Origin: Rhodosalinus halophilus
GTDB taxonomy: Bacteria; Pseudomonadota; Alphaproteobacteria; Rhodobacterales; Rhodobacteraceae
Direction: 5' to 3'
NCBI RefSeq assembly: GCF_003298775.1
Contig: NZ_QNTQ01000002.1
Span: forward strand, 62,001 to 126,000
DNA: 64,000 bases
A program made the translations under genes and the position numbers. The notes beneath the pieces were generated by a model. That model was not told where the DNA came from. It did not search any database and saw only the letters and a list, made by a program, of their open reading frames with translations. Shown piece by piece: positions 17,427 through 27,227 of the stretch. Within the stretch, counting starts at the first letter, position 1, and each line of letters opens with the position of its first letter.

Positions 17427-20162
17427 ATGGTAAGCAGTAACAAGATCCTCACCGTCTCCTACGGGACGTTTTCCTGCACCCTGGAAGGGTTCGACGACTC
17501 CTTCGAGACGATGAAGGCGATCGCCGAGTATTTCCGCGACCTCGCCGCCGACGACCGCTATTTCGGGGCCGAGCCGCCGACCCCCGATGCCGAGATGCTC
17601 GCCCGGATCGCCGAGCGCGAGATCGCGCGCCGCGTCGAGGCGCGCATGGAGGAGGGCGGAATCGTGCTGCGTCCCTCGCTCGGCCAGCCCGAGGGCGCAG
17701 CGCCGGCCGAGACAGAGGCCGCCGCGACGGGCCGCCCCGCCCCCGCGCCGCAGCCCGAGGCCGAGACGCCCTCGAACGCCGAGGCGGCGAAGCCTGCGCC
17801 GACGCAGCCGGAGCCGACCGGGTCCGCCGTCTCCGCGCAGGAAACCCCGCCTGCCGCGGCGCCCGGCGCTGCGGAGGCGTCCACGGCGGCCGAGCCTGCG
17901 CCCGATGTCGACGAGGCGGCGGACTCCTTCGAGCAGGCCCGGGCGCCCGAAGAGGTCCGGGAGGACACGGCGTCCTGGGCCGAGGCCATGCCCGAGGCCG
18001 GGCGCGACGCCACGCTGGAGTCCGGCGACGAGCGGGAGTCCGAAGGCACGGCCGGGGGCCGCGAGGAGACCGCGGCGCTGGTCGAGGCCACGCCCGAGGC
18101 CGGGTTCGACGCCACGATGGAGGCGCAGGAGGCCCCCGACGCGGCGGGCTCGATCGGCGAAGAGACCGACGCCCGCGCCGGGTCCGCGCCGGGGCCCCGC
18201 GTCGAGGTTGGACAGCCCACCGACGGGGAAGAGGTCGCCGAGACAGCCGCACCGGACGCGCGCGGCCCTGCGCCGCACGAGGGACTGGCCGCGATCGAGG
18301 AGGCGTCCGAGCCGCCGGCCATGCCCACGTCGGTCGCCGCGAAGCTGCAGCGGATCCGTGCCGTCGTCTCCCGCGCCGTCACCCGCCCGCAGTCCGACTA
18401 CGTCGAGGACGAGGACGGCGAGTCGCTGACCGCCGGGGACGAGGACGAGGACTCGACCGCCAATCTCTTCCGGGAAGAGCCCGCCGAAGCCCGGACCGCG
18501 GAGCGCGTGCAGGTGATGCGGGTGAGCCGCGCCGAGTTCGAAGCCGCCGTCGCCGCCGGCCAGTCCGCGACCAAGACGGAACCTGCCGCCGAGACCCAGG
18601 GCGAGCCGGAAACACCGGAGACGAGCGACGCGGCCGAGACGCCTGCGGACGCCGCGGAACACCCCGCGGCGCACGAGGTCGAGGCCCCCGAGCACGACAC
18701 GCCCGAACCCGAAACCGCGGCGGCTGCGGAACCTGCCGCCGAGACCGAGGGCGAGCCGGAAACGCCAAAGACGAGCGACGCGGCCGAGGCACCTGCGGAG
18801 GCGCCCCTGGCGGAGGCGGCGGAACACCCCGCGGCGCACGAGGTCGAAGCCCCCGAGCACGACACGCCCGAACCCGAAACCGCGGCGGCTGCGGAACCTG
18901 CCGCCGAGACCGAGGGCGAACCGGAAACGCCCGACACGAGCGATGCGGCCGAGGCACCTGCGGAGGCGCCCCTGGCGGAGGCGGCGGAACACCCCGCGGC
19001 GCACGAGATCGAGCCCCCCGGAGACGAGACTTTCGAACCCGGAGCCGCTTCGGCAGCCGAGGCGTCCGAAGCGCAGCAGGAAGCTCCGGAGGCGCCGGAG
19101 GATGACTTCGAGGCCGCGCTGGACGCCGAACTGGCGCAGGCCGCCGCAGAGGGAGATGCGTCGCGGGAGACAGAGCGCGAGAGCCGCGGCCTGAGCCCGG
19201 AGGAGGAAGCCGAGCTCGAAGCCGAACTGCGCGCCGTCGAGGAAGAGATGCGCGCCGCGACGGAGCCGGCGCCGCCGGAGACGGCCCCCGAAAGCGAGAC
19301 CGCCGAGGAGACCGCATCAGAGCCGGCCGGGGAGGCCGCTTCGGAGGCAGCCGGTGAGCCCGGGCGGAACGCCGGCGAGACCGGCGACACCGGGGCGGAG
19401 GACCGCCTCAGCGCCGGAATCGCTGCGGCTGCCCGCCGCACCGTCCGGCTGGGCAGCGAGGCGCACGCGGCGCTCAGCGAGAAGCCCGAAGGCGAAGGCG
19501 CCGGAAACGTCTCGCGCCTGCTCGACGAGACCGAGACCGAGATGGAGCGGCCCGAGACCACGCGTCGCCGCAGCGCCCTCGCCCATCTGCGTGCCGCGGT
19601 GGCCGCGACCCGCGCGGACCGCAAGCTCGCCCGCAGCGCACCCGCCGAGGAGGAGGAGCAGGCCTATCGCGAGGATCTGGCCGAAGCGGTCCGGCCCCGC
19701 CGGCCCGAGGGCGTCTCCACCCGCACCCCCCGGCCCGAAGAGCCGCGGCCCGCGCCGCTCAAGCTCGTGGCGGAGCAGCGCGTGGATGTGCCGGGCGCAC
19801 AGACCGAGCCGGTGCGCCCGCGCCGCGTGAGCCGCGAGATCGAGCCCGCCGCCGCGCCGGGCGGCTCCGGGGCCGCGGACGGGTTCGAGGCATATGCGCG
19901 CAGCCGCGGCGCGCGCGAGCTGCCCGAGTTGCTCGAGGCGGCGGCCGCCTACCTCGCCTTCGTCGAGAAGCAGGACCAGTTCTCGCGCCCGCAGCTGATG
20001 AAGACGGTGCGCCAGAGCGGCGCTGCCGAGTTCAGCCGCGAGGACGGTCTGCGCCATTTCGGCCAGCTCATCCGGCAGGGCAAGATCGAGAAGCTGCGCG
20101 GGGGCCGCTTCACCGTCTCGGACGAGATCGGCTACCGTCCGGAAGGACGCGCGGCCGGCTGA
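17427..20162 (+). CDS. Large acidic Ala/Glu/Pro-rich protein with conserved terminal domains
   Basis: The 911-residue protein has three parts. The first about 85 residues (MVSSNKILTVSYGTFSCTLEG, DDSFETMKAIAEYFRDLAADDRYFG) form a compact domain that I recall as strongly conserved in Rhodobacterales proteins often mislabelled CheA or lipoprotein. Residues 86-800 are highly acidic and low in hydrophobics, probably disordered, with a tandem repeat at 385-544. The last about 95 residues (GARELPELLEAAAAYLAFVEKQDQFSRPQL, DGLRHFGQLIRQGKIEKLRGGRFTVSDEI) look like a winged-helix or helical domain. There is no signal peptide or membrane helix, so it is cytoplasmic. The function is unknown; a scaffold or DNA-associated role is inference. 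A 136-base divergent spacer with thiN holds its promoter. Confidence 0.85.
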   Translation: MVSSNKILTVSYGTFSCTLEGFDDSFETMKAIAEYFRDLAADDRYFGAEPPTPDAEMLARIAEREIARRVEARMEEGGIVLRPSLGQPEGAAPAETEAAATGRPAPAPQPEAETPSNAEAAKPAPTQPEPTGSAVSAQETPPAAAPGAAEASTAAEPAPDVDEAADSFEQARAPEEVREDTASWAEAMPEAGRDATLESGDERESEGTAGGREETAALVEATPEAGFDATMEAQEAPDAAGSIGEETDARAGSAPGPRVEVGQPTDGEEVAETAAPDARGPAPHEGLAAIEEASEPPAMPTSVAAKLQRIRAVVSRAVTRPQSDYVEDEDGESLTAGDEDEDSTANLFREEPAEARTAERVQVMRVSRAEFEAAVAAGQSATKTEPAAETQGEPETPETSDAAETPADAAEHPAAHEVEAPEHDTPEPETAAAAEPAAETEGEPETPKTSDAAEAPAEAPLAEAAEHPAAHEVEAPEHDTPEPETAAAAEPAAETEGEPETPDTSDAAEAPAEAPLAEAAEHPAAHEIEPPGDETFEPGAASAAEASEAQQEAPEAPEDDFEAALDAELAQAAAEGDASRETERESRGLSPEEEAELEAELRAVEEEMRAATEPAPPETAPESETAEETASEPAGEAASEAAGEPGRNAGETGDTGAEDRLSAGIAAAARRTVRLGSEAHAALSEKPEGEGAGNVSRLLDETETEMERPETTRRRSALAHLRAAVAATRADRKLARSAPAEEEEQAYREDLAEAVRPRRPEGVSTRTPRPEEPRPAPLKLVAEQRVDVPGAQTEPVRPRRVSREIEPAAAPGGSGAADGFEAYARSRGARELPELLEAAAAYLAFVEKQDQFSRPQLMKTVRQSGAAEFSREDGLRHFGQLIRQGKIEKLRGGRFTVSDEIGYRPEGRAAG
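18579..19058 (+). repeat. Three in-frame tandem repeats inside the acidic protein
   Basis: Units of 150, 165 and 165 bases (18579-18728, 18729-18893, 18894-19058) each begin GAACCTGCCGCCGAGACC and encode EPAAET(Q/E)GEPETP, TSDAAE, then EHPAAHE(V/I)E. Unit 1 lacks five residues (EAPLA) present in units 2 and 3. Unit 3 diverges at its end. The near identity at DNA level suggests recent expansion by slippage or unequal recombination; unit lengths are multiples of three, so the frame is kept. Confidence 0.9.
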
Positions 20163-20181
20163 GAGAGGCTCGTCCCGAGCG

Positions 20182-20212
20182 CGGCGCGGCGGGTCGTCCC
20201 TGCCGCGCCGTT
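20182..20212 (+). terminator. Probable terminator after the acidic-protein gene
   Basis: CGGCGCGGC (20182-20190) pairs perfectly with GCCGCGCCG (20202-20210) and is followed by TTGCGTGTCT. The tail is only weakly T-rich, but the very stable 9-bp GC stem 20 bases after the stop codon fits an intrinsic terminator in a GC-rich genome. Confidence 0.55.
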
Positions 20213-20319
20213 GCGTGTCTGCGCCGGGCGCGAGGACGCCCCTCAGGGTGGATCGAGCGCTCCGAAGCCCGGGGCCGCTCATCGGCCGTGCCCGGCCTCT
20301 TCGCGGCGCCGCGCGACCC

Positions 20320-20546
20320 TCAGTCGTCGCGCGGTGCGTCGGGGTCGGGCTGGCCCACTCCCTTGAAGACGAACTTGAAGGGCAGCGCCCAGACGATGCC
20401 GAGCGCCACGTAGATCAGCAACTCGAGAAGGATGCCTGGCCGCTCGAACCAGTTCACCACCGTCACGGCCGCGACGATATAGATCGGCAGGCCGATCACG
20501 AGGATGACCAGCGACCAGCGGCGGCGGGCCTTGTAGCTCAGTTCCA

Positions 20547-20547
<1 letters not shown>
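20320..20547 (-). CDS. DUF2842 small membrane protein
   Basis: The 75-residue protein has a basic N-terminus (MELSYKARRRWS) and two transmembrane helices (about 13-31 and 40-58), ending in an acidic tail QPDPDAPRDD. This is the DUF2842 family of alphaproteobacteria, of unknown function. Its ATG overlaps the purA stop codon by one base, so it is probably translated by coupling with purA. Confidence 0.85.
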
Positions 20548-21839
<1,292 letters not shown>

Positions 21840-22012
21840 CGCTGCCGCTCCTTCCAGGCGCGTCCGAAACCCGCGCCGGTATAGCCGCCGCGCGCGGAGG
21901 TCGAAACCGCAAATCGGCAAGGCCGCGCGCGCCGCGCCGGAGCGCCCGCCTTTCCCTTGCTCCTGCTGCGCGCTTCCCCTACATGGGCGCCAGACCAGCC
22001 ACGCGGGGTGTC

Positions 22013-22387
22013 ATGGAAAACGTCGTGCTCATCGTCCACCTGCTGCTCGCCCTGACGCTCATCGGGGTCGTGCTGATGCAGCGCTCCGAGGGCGGCGGTC
22101 TCGGCATGGGCGGCGGCGGCGGCAACGCGATGTCCGGCCGCGCGGCGGGCACGGCGCTGGGCAAGGTGACATGGATCCTCGCCATCGCCTTCATCGGCAC
22201 ATCGCTGACGCTGACCATCTTCGCGGCCGAGAACGCGACCGGCACCTCGGTTCTGGACCGGCTGGGCGCCGACGGCGCGCCGGAAGAGACCGCGCCGGAG
22301 GCGGCGCCCGGGGTGCCGGACACGGAGGGGCTGCTGCCGCCGCCCTCGGCCGACGAGGGCGCGCCGCTGGTTCCCAGGGCCGAGTGA
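22013..22387 (+). CDS. secG: Preprotein translocase subunit SecG
   Basis: SecG is the small accessory subunit of the SecYEG export channel. The 124-residue protein has two transmembrane helices (about 4-20 and 50-70) joined by the characteristic glycine-rich cytoplasmic loop MQRSEGGGLGMGGGGGNAMSGR, followed by a Pro/Glu-rich C-tail. The start MENVVLIVHLLLALTLIG is preferred over an ATG 30 bases upstream, which would put charges before the first helix. purA is divergent and pyrG follows. Confidence 0.94.
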   Translation: MENVVLIVHLLLALTLIGVVLMQRSEGGGLGMGGGGGNAMSGRAAGTALGKVTWILAIAFIGTSLTLTIFAAENATGTSVLDRLGADGAPEETAPEAAPGVPDTEGLLPPPSADEGAPLVPRAE

Positions 22388-22577
22388 GCCACACAACTCC
22401 TTGCGGGATATCGGGTTTCCGTTACAGCATCTAGCGCGCGGCTGGACAGTGCCACGCGACTCGTGTAACGCTCAAATCCCGTGGTGAGGCGCGGCCCGTC
22501 GGCTGCGCCAAGGGCATATGGTCGGCCTGCGGCGCGCGCCGCCGAGAGCCGGCCCCGTCACGGGGGATCGCCGGAAC

Positions 22578-24221
22578 ATGGCACGCTTCGTCTTCATCAC
22601 CGGCGGTGTCGTCTCGTCGCTGGGCAAGGGTCTCGCCTCCGCCGCGCTGGGCGCGCTTCTGCAGGCGCGCGGCTTCACCGTTCGGCTCAGAAAGCTCGAC
22701 CCCTATCTCAACGTCGATCCCGGCACGATGTCGCCCTTCGAGCATGGCGAGGTCTATGTGACCGACGACGGCGCCGAGACGGACCTGGACCTGGGCCACT
22801 ACGAGCGCTTCACCGGCGTGGCCGCCCGCAAGACCGACAGCGTGAGCTCGGGGCGGATCTATTCCAACGTGCTGGAGAAGGAGCGCCGCGGCGACTACCT
22901 GGGCAAGACGATCCAGGTCATTCCCCACGTCACCGACGAGATCAAGGATTTCATCCGCGTGGGCGAGGACGAGGTCGATTTCATGCTCTGCGAAATCGGC
23001 GGCACCGTGGGCGACATCGAGGGGCTGCCGTTCTTCGAGGCGATCCGCCAGTTCGCGCAGGAGAAGCCGCGCGGGCAGTGCATCTTCATGCATCTCACGC
23101 TGCTTCCCTGGATCGCGGCCTCCGGCGAGCTCAAGACCAAGCCGACGCAGCACTCGGTCAAGGAGCTGCGCTCCATTGGCATCGCGCCCGATCTGCTGGT
23201 CTGCCGCTCCGAGAAACCCATCCCGCAGAAGGAACGGGAAAAGCTCGCGCTCTTCTGCAACGTGCGCCCGGACTCGGTGATCGCGGCCTACGACCTAAAG
23301 TCCATCTACGAGGCGCCGCTGGCCTACCACCGCGAAGGGCTCGACCAGGCGGTGCTCGACGCCTTCCAGATCTCGCCGGCCCCGCGGCCCGACCTGACGA
23401 AATGGGAGGACGTCGCCGACCGGCTGCGCCACCCCGAGGGCGAGGTCAACGTGGCCATCGTCGGCAAGTACACGCAGCTGGGCGACGCCTACAAATCCAT
23501 CGCCGAGGCGCTCACCCACGGCGGCATGGCGAACCGCGTGAAGGTCAACGTCGAATGGGTGGACGCCGAGATCTTCGAGCGCGAGGATCCCGCGCCGCAC
23601 CTGGAGGGCTTCCACGCCATCCTCGTGCCCGGCGGCTTCGGCGAGCGCGGGACCGAGGGAAAGATCCGCGCGGCCGAATTCGCGCGCACCCATGAGGTGC
23701 CCTACCTGGGCATCTGCCTCGGCATGCAGATGGCGGTGATCGAGGCGGCGCGCAACGTGGGCGCCCTGCCCGACGCAGGGTCGGAGGAATTCGACCACGA
23801 GGCCGGCCGCAAGCGCTTCACGCCGGTGGTCTATCACCTGAAGGAATGGGTGCAGGGCAACGCCATGGTCGAACGGCGGCCCGACGACGCCAAGGGCGGC
23901 ACCATGCGGCTGGGCTCCTATGACGCGGTGCTGGCCGAGGGCTCGAAGGTGGCCGAGGTCTATGGGGCGACGCGCATTTCCGAGCGCCACCGCCACCGCT
24001 ACGAGGTGGACATCAAGTATCGCGAGAAGCTCGAGGCGGCGGGCCTGCGCTTTTCCGGCATGTCGCCCGACGGCCGCCTGCCCGAGATCGTGGAATGGCC
24101 CGACCACCCCTGGTTCATCGGCGTGCAGTTCCACCCCGAGCTCAAGTCCCGCCCGTTCGAGCCGCACCCGCTCTTCGCGGATTTCATAAGGGCGGCGAAG
24201 GAGATGAGCAGGCTGGTGTGA
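22578..24221 (+). CDS. pyrG: CTP synthase (glutamine hydrolysing)
   Basis: PyrG aminates UTP to CTP with ATP and glutamine. The 547-residue protein has the synthetase domain with [19 protein letters not shown] and [15 protein letters not shown], and the C-terminal class I glutamine amidotransferase domain with nucleophile CLGMQMAV and the partner motif [10 protein letters not shown]. The start [10 protein letters not shown] is standard for the family. A 190-base spacer separates it from secG, so it probably has its own promoter; none is clear enough to call. Confidence 0.97.
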   Translation: MARFVFITGGVVSSLGKGLASAALGALLQARGFTVRLRKLDPYLNVDPGTMSPFEHGEVYVTDDGAETDLDLGHYERFTGVAARKTDSVSSGRIYSNVLEKERRGDYLGKTIQVIPHVTDEIKDFIRVGEDEVDFMLCEIGGTVGDIEGLPFFEAIRQFAQEKPRGQCIFMHLTLLPWIAASGELKTKPTQHSVKELRSIGIAPDLLVCRSEKPIPQKEREKLALFCNVRPDSVIAAYDLKSIYEAPLAYHREGLDQAVLDAFQISPAPRPDLTKWEDVADRLRHPEGEVNVAIVGKYTQLGDAYKSIAEALTHGGMANRVKVNVEWVDAEIFEREDPAPHLEGFHAILVPGGFGERGTEGKIRAAEFARTHEVPYLGICLGMQMAVIEAARNVGALPDAGSEEFDHEAGRKRFTPVVYHLKEWVQGNAMVERRPDDAKGGTMRLGSYDAVLAEGSKVAEVYGATRISERHRHRYEVDIKYREKLEAAGLRFSGMSPDGRLPEIVEWPDHPWFIGVQFHPELKSRPFEPHPLFADFIRAAKEMSRLV

Positions 24222-25048
24222 TGGACACGCACGGGTCCGACAAGACCCTGCCGCCGTCGATCCCCGGCACGGCAAGAGGGCAGCGGCCGACCGCGGGCGG
24301 GCACCCAAGCGCCCGACCGGGGGGGCGGTCGGGCTCTGCCCGGGCCGCTGGCCCGTGCCTGTGGGCGGTGTGGCTGACGATCGTCCCGGCGGCGGCCGCC
24401 GCCGAGCGCCTAACGCCGGTCCCATACGACGACCTGCCCCCGCTCGCGCCCGAGCTCGTCACCTTCGACCGGCTGCCGGCGAAGGACTACCCGGGCTACA
24501 GCTTCGACCACGGCCTTGCCGTGCCGGGTGCGCGGCTGGGCGAGCGCTTCGCCGGACAGGGCCTGGGGGCCGTCCACATCGACGACGGCGGCCCGCACGA
24601 CCGGCTGACGGGCCGGCCCGCGGTTCCGCTCGCCATCGAGCCCGGCGCGCCGGGGCAAGGTCTCAGCCTCTCGCGCCATACGGCCTATCGGTCGATGGCG
24701 CTCTACCCGCTGGGGCCCCTCGGCCAGCCCGACCCGCAGGCGCGCGGCGAGGGGAGCGTGGCGATTCTCTTCGCCCGGGACGCGTGCGCGGTGGGCTTCC
24801 GCGTGCACACCGAATACGTGGACGCCTTCGGCACGACCGAGGGCCACGAGGGCACGATCCGCGCCACCTTCTACGCCCGTGACGGCGCACCGATCGGTGC
24901 GGTGAGGATCGTCGCGCCCGAAGGCATCTCGGCGCACGGGTTTCTCGACGCGCAGGCCGGGATCGCGGGGCTCACGCTCGAGAACCGCGACCCCGGCGGG
25001 GTCTCCTTCGACGATCTGCGCTTCGGCTGTCCCGCGCCTACCGGCTGA
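24221..25048 (+). CDS. Predicted secreted protein, function unknown
   Basis: The 275-residue frame starts on the ATG that overlaps the pyrG stop by one base. Residues 1-45 are rich in Pro, Gly and Arg and look non-coding; a signal-like segment (PCLWAVWLTIVPAAAAA) follows, then a beta-rich domain with ALEPGAPGQ-like turns, DACAVGFRVHTEYVDAFGTTEGHEG and a C-terminal AGLTLENRDPGGVSFDDLRFGC that resembles the end of carbohydrate-binding-like extracellular domains. Two cysteines in the mature part could pair. The true start may lie after the hairpin at 24311-24334, but no good alternative codon is visible in frame. Confidence 0.6.
   Translation: MDTHGSDKTLPPSIPGTARGQRPTAGGHPSARPGGRSGSARAAGPCLWAVWLTIVPAAAAAERLTPVPYDDLPPLAPELVTFDRLPAKDYPGYSFDHGLAVPGARLGERFAGQGLGAVHIDDGGPHDRLTGRPAVPLAIEPGAPGQGLSLSRHTAYRSMALYPLGPLGQPDPQARGEGSVAILFARDACAVGFRVHTEYVDAFGTTEGHEGTIRATFYARDGAPIGAVRIVAPEGISAHGFLDAQAGIAGLTLENRDPGGVSFDDLRFGCPAPTG
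24311..24334 (+). other. 9-bp GC hairpin with a seven-G tract
   Basis: GCCCGACCG (24311-24319) pairs perfectly with CGGTCGGGC (24326-24334) around a G6 loop. It lies 90 bases after the pyrG stop, within the doubtful N-terminal part of the next frame. It could be the pyrG transcript-end hairpin; no U-run follows. Confidence 0.45.
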
Positions 25049-25153
25049 GCTTGACGGGGCGTCGCCGGGCGGCGATGCTCGCGCGCGCCCGGACCGGCGC
25101 GCCTCGCGAAGAGGCCCGCACGCGGGCCGATGAGCGTCGCAGGGGAGGCACGG

Positions 25154-25447
25154 ATGCCCAAGGGCTACTGGATCGCGCAGATGCAGGTCACGGACCCGCA
25201 GGCCTACGAGCGCTACCGCGCCGCCAATGCCGAAGCCTTCGAGAAATACGGCGCGCGCTTTCTCGTGCGCGGCGGCGCGCAACAGACGCGCGAGGGCGGC
25301 TGGAAGCCGCGCAGCGTGGTGCTGGAGTTCCCCAGCCTCGAGGCCGCGCAGGCCTGCTACGACAGCCCCGAATACCAGCGCGCGAAAGCGCTGCGCGAGG
25401 GGGCGGCGGAGGCCGATCTCGTCATCGTCGAGGGCTACGAGGGCTGA
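25154..25447 (+). CDS. DUF1330 domain protein
   Basis: The 97-residue protein is a single DUF1330 ferredoxin-like alpha-beta barrel domain: MPKGYWIAQMQVTDPQAYERY, then FLVRGG and the conserved VVLEFPSLEAAQACYDSPEYQ and DLVIVEGYEG. Relatives are small cytoplasmic dimers of unknown function related to the Dabb and ABM domains. The start at 25154 has a strong AGGGGAGG RBS. The stop overlaps the start of the TerB gene (TGATG). Confidence 0.9.
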   Translation: MPKGYWIAQMQVTDPQAYERYRAANAEAFEKYGARFLVRGGAQQTREGGWKPRSVVLEFPSLEAAQACYDSPEYQRAKALREGAAEADLVIVEGYEG

Positions 25448-25893
25448 TGTTCCGCGAGATCCTCGCCCGTTTCGCGCACGACCGGCATCCGCCGAAGGCG
25501 CTGCCGGAGCCCGATGCGCGCCTCGCGCTGGGCGCGCTGCTGGTGCGCGTGGCGAAATCCGACCATGTCTATGTCTTCGAGGAGATCAGCCGCATCGACC
25601 GCATCCTCGCCGCCCGCTTCGGGCTCAATCCGGTCGAGGCCGCCAAGCTGCGCGCCCAGGCCGAGCGCCTCGAACACGACCTCCCGGAGACCGAGCGTTT
25701 CGCGGCCGTGCTGCGCGACGGCATTGCCTACACCGAACGTCTCCGCCTCATCGAGGCGCTCTGGGAGGTCATGCTGGCCGACGGCGCGGCGGACGCCGAG
25801 GAAGAGGCGGCCATCGCCGCGATCGAGGCCGCCCTCGGCGTCGAGGAATACGACAGCGCCCAGCTGCGCGAGAACGCGCGCTCCATTCCCTGA
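25447..25893 (+). CDS. TerB family (tellurite-resistance-type) protein, copy 1
   Basis: The 148-residue all-helical protein matches the TerB fold: LALGALLVRVAKSDHVYVFEEISRIDRILAARFGLNP in the first half and LIEALWEVMLADGAADAEEEAAIAAIEAALGV in the second, each with an acidic D.. D/E.. EE calcium-binding-like loop. In copy 1 the first acidic loop is changed to SDHVYVFEE, whereas copy 2 has SDGDYAEEE. The start is coupled to the DUF1330 stop. The role is unknown; TerB-like proteins are often linked to membrane stress. Confidence 0.85.
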   Translation: MFREILARFAHDRHPPKALPEPDARLALGALLVRVAKSDHVYVFEEISRIDRILAARFGLNPVEAAKLRAQAERLEHDLPETERFAAVLRDGIAYTERLRLIEALWEVMLADGAADAEEEAAIAAIEAALGVEEYDSAQLRENARSIP

Positions 25894-25928
25894 TTGGCGC
25901 GCGGCCCGCGCCCGACTATATCGGCCCC

Positions 25929-26366
25929 ATGTTCGCAGATTTCCTCAAGCGCCTCGCCGCGCCCGTCCCCGAACCGCTGCCCGACGACGACGCGCGCCTC
26001 GCGCTCACCGCGCTCCTTGTCCGCGTCGCGCGCTCCGACGGCGACTACGCCGAGGAAGAGCGGCGCATGATCAGCCGCATCGCCGCCGAGCGCTTCGGCC
26101 TCTCGCCCTTCGAGGCGCAGAAGCTCCAGTCCGAGGCCGAGGCGCTGGAGGCCGAGGCGCCCGACACCGTGCGCTTCACCCGCTCGATCAAGGAGGCGGT
26201 GCCCTACGAGGAGCGCCTCGGCGTGATCGAGGCGCTTTGGAAGGTGGTGCTGGCCGACGGGGTGCGCGACGATCACGAGAACGCGCTGATGCGGCTCGCC
26301 TCTAACCTTCTGGGCGTCTCCGACGTGGACAGCGGCCGCGCGCGGCGCAGGATCGAAGGCGGGTGA
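25929..26366 (+). CDS. TerB family protein, copy 2
   Basis: This 145-residue paralogue of the preceding gene aligns over its full length (LTALLVRVARSDGDYAEEERRMISRIAAERFGLSP; VIEALWKVVLADGVRDDHENALMRLASNLLGV). Both acidic loops are intact here (DGDYAEEE and DGVRDDHE). The pair probably arose by tandem duplication and then diverged. Its stop overlaps the GTG start of the PhnD-like gene by 3 bases of the GTGA junction. Confidence 0.88.
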   Translation: MFADFLKRLAAPVPEPLPDDDARLALTALLVRVARSDGDYAEEERRMISRIAAERFGLSPFEAQKLQSEAEALEAEAPDTVRFTRSIKEAVPYEERLGVIEALWKVVLADGVRDDHENALMRLASNLLGVSDVDSGRARRRIEGG

Positions 26367-27115
26367 TCGCCGGGCTGCCGATGTATGGCCGCCCCGAGAC
26401 GGCGGACTCCACGGCACGGCTCTGGTCCGCGATCCGCGACGCGCTGGGCGCGGGGCCCGAGGCCCTGAGCGACGCGGAGGATCTCTGGACCTTGTGGGAG
26501 GCACCGGACCTCTTGCTGGCGCAGACCTGCGGGCTGCCATTCCGGGCGTATCTGACGGACCGCGTCACGCTGGTCGGCACGCCGGACTTCGGCCTGCCGG
26601 GCTGCGCGCCGGGCTGGTATCGCTCCGTCTATGTCGCGCGCGCCGACGGCCCCGACAGGCTCGACGCGTTTCGCGCCCCCCGTTTCGCGCTCAACGAGCC
26701 GCTGTCGCAATCGGGATGGGCGGCGCCGGCGGCGCATTTCGCCGCGACCGGGCGCAGCTTCGGCCCGCTGACGGTCACGGGATCGCACGCGGCTTCGGCC
26801 CGCGCGGTCGCCGAAGGCGCCGCCGACCTCGCCGCGCTGGACGCGCAGACCTGGCGGCTGATCGCCCGGCACGACGCCTTCGCCACGGGGCTGCGGGTGA
26901 TCGGCACGACGCCCCCCTCCCCCGGCCTGCCGCTGATCACCGCGAAGGGACGCGACCCCGAGCCGCTGGCGCGCGCCGTCGCGGCGGCGATCGCCGCGCT
27001 CGCGCCCGCGGATCGCGCGGCGCTGGGCCTGCGCGGTCTGGTGCGCATCCCGGCCGCGGTCTATCTGGCGATGCCCCTGCCGCCCGCGCCCGCGCTCGAC
27101 CGCACCGCCGCCTGA
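26363..27115 (+). CDS. PhnD-like periplasmic-binding-fold protein without a signal peptide
   Basis: The 250-residue protein has the layout of phosphate/phosphonate ABC substrate-binding proteins (COG3221 type): an N-terminal lobe with MIAGLPMYGRPETADSTARLWSAI, the central NEPLSQSGWAAP (compare N..S.SG in PhnD) and SHAASARAVAEGAADLAALDAQTWRLI. It starts directly with the first beta strand, so no export signal is present with either the GTG at 26363 or the ATG at 26381. No cognate permease or ATPase of this class is nearby. It may be a cytoplasmic sensor or enzyme-like relic rather than a transport protein. Confidence 0.78.
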   Translation: MIAGLPMYGRPETADSTARLWSAIRDALGAGPEALSDAEDLWTLWEAPDLLLAQTCGLPFRAYLTDRVTLVGTPDFGLPGCAPGWYRSVYVARADGPDRLDAFRAPRFALNEPLSQSGWAAPAAHFAATGRSFGPLTVTGSHAASARAVAEGAADLAALDAQTWRLIARHDAFATGLRVIGTTPPSPGLPLITAKGRDPEPLARAVAAAIAALAPADRAALGLRGLVRIPAAVYLAMPLPPAPALDRTAA

Positions 27116-27227
27116 GACGCGGGCAGAGACGCGGGCGGCGCACGCTTTCCCTTGCGTTGCGCATTGCATCAGTGGTCTTTTTCCGCCCTAGTAACCGGAA
27201 ACCCGCAGCAGGAGCCCGCATCCCGCC

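Noticed and set aside
16581-19004. An 807-codon Gly/Arg/Leu-rich open frame on the minus strand
   Set aside because: It is antisense to thiN in another frame and to the acidic repeat gene; its repeats are the mirror of the real tandem repeats at 18579-19058.
18579-19058. CRISPR-like array
   Set aside because: Repeats are 150-165 bases, contiguous without spacers and encode protein in frame.
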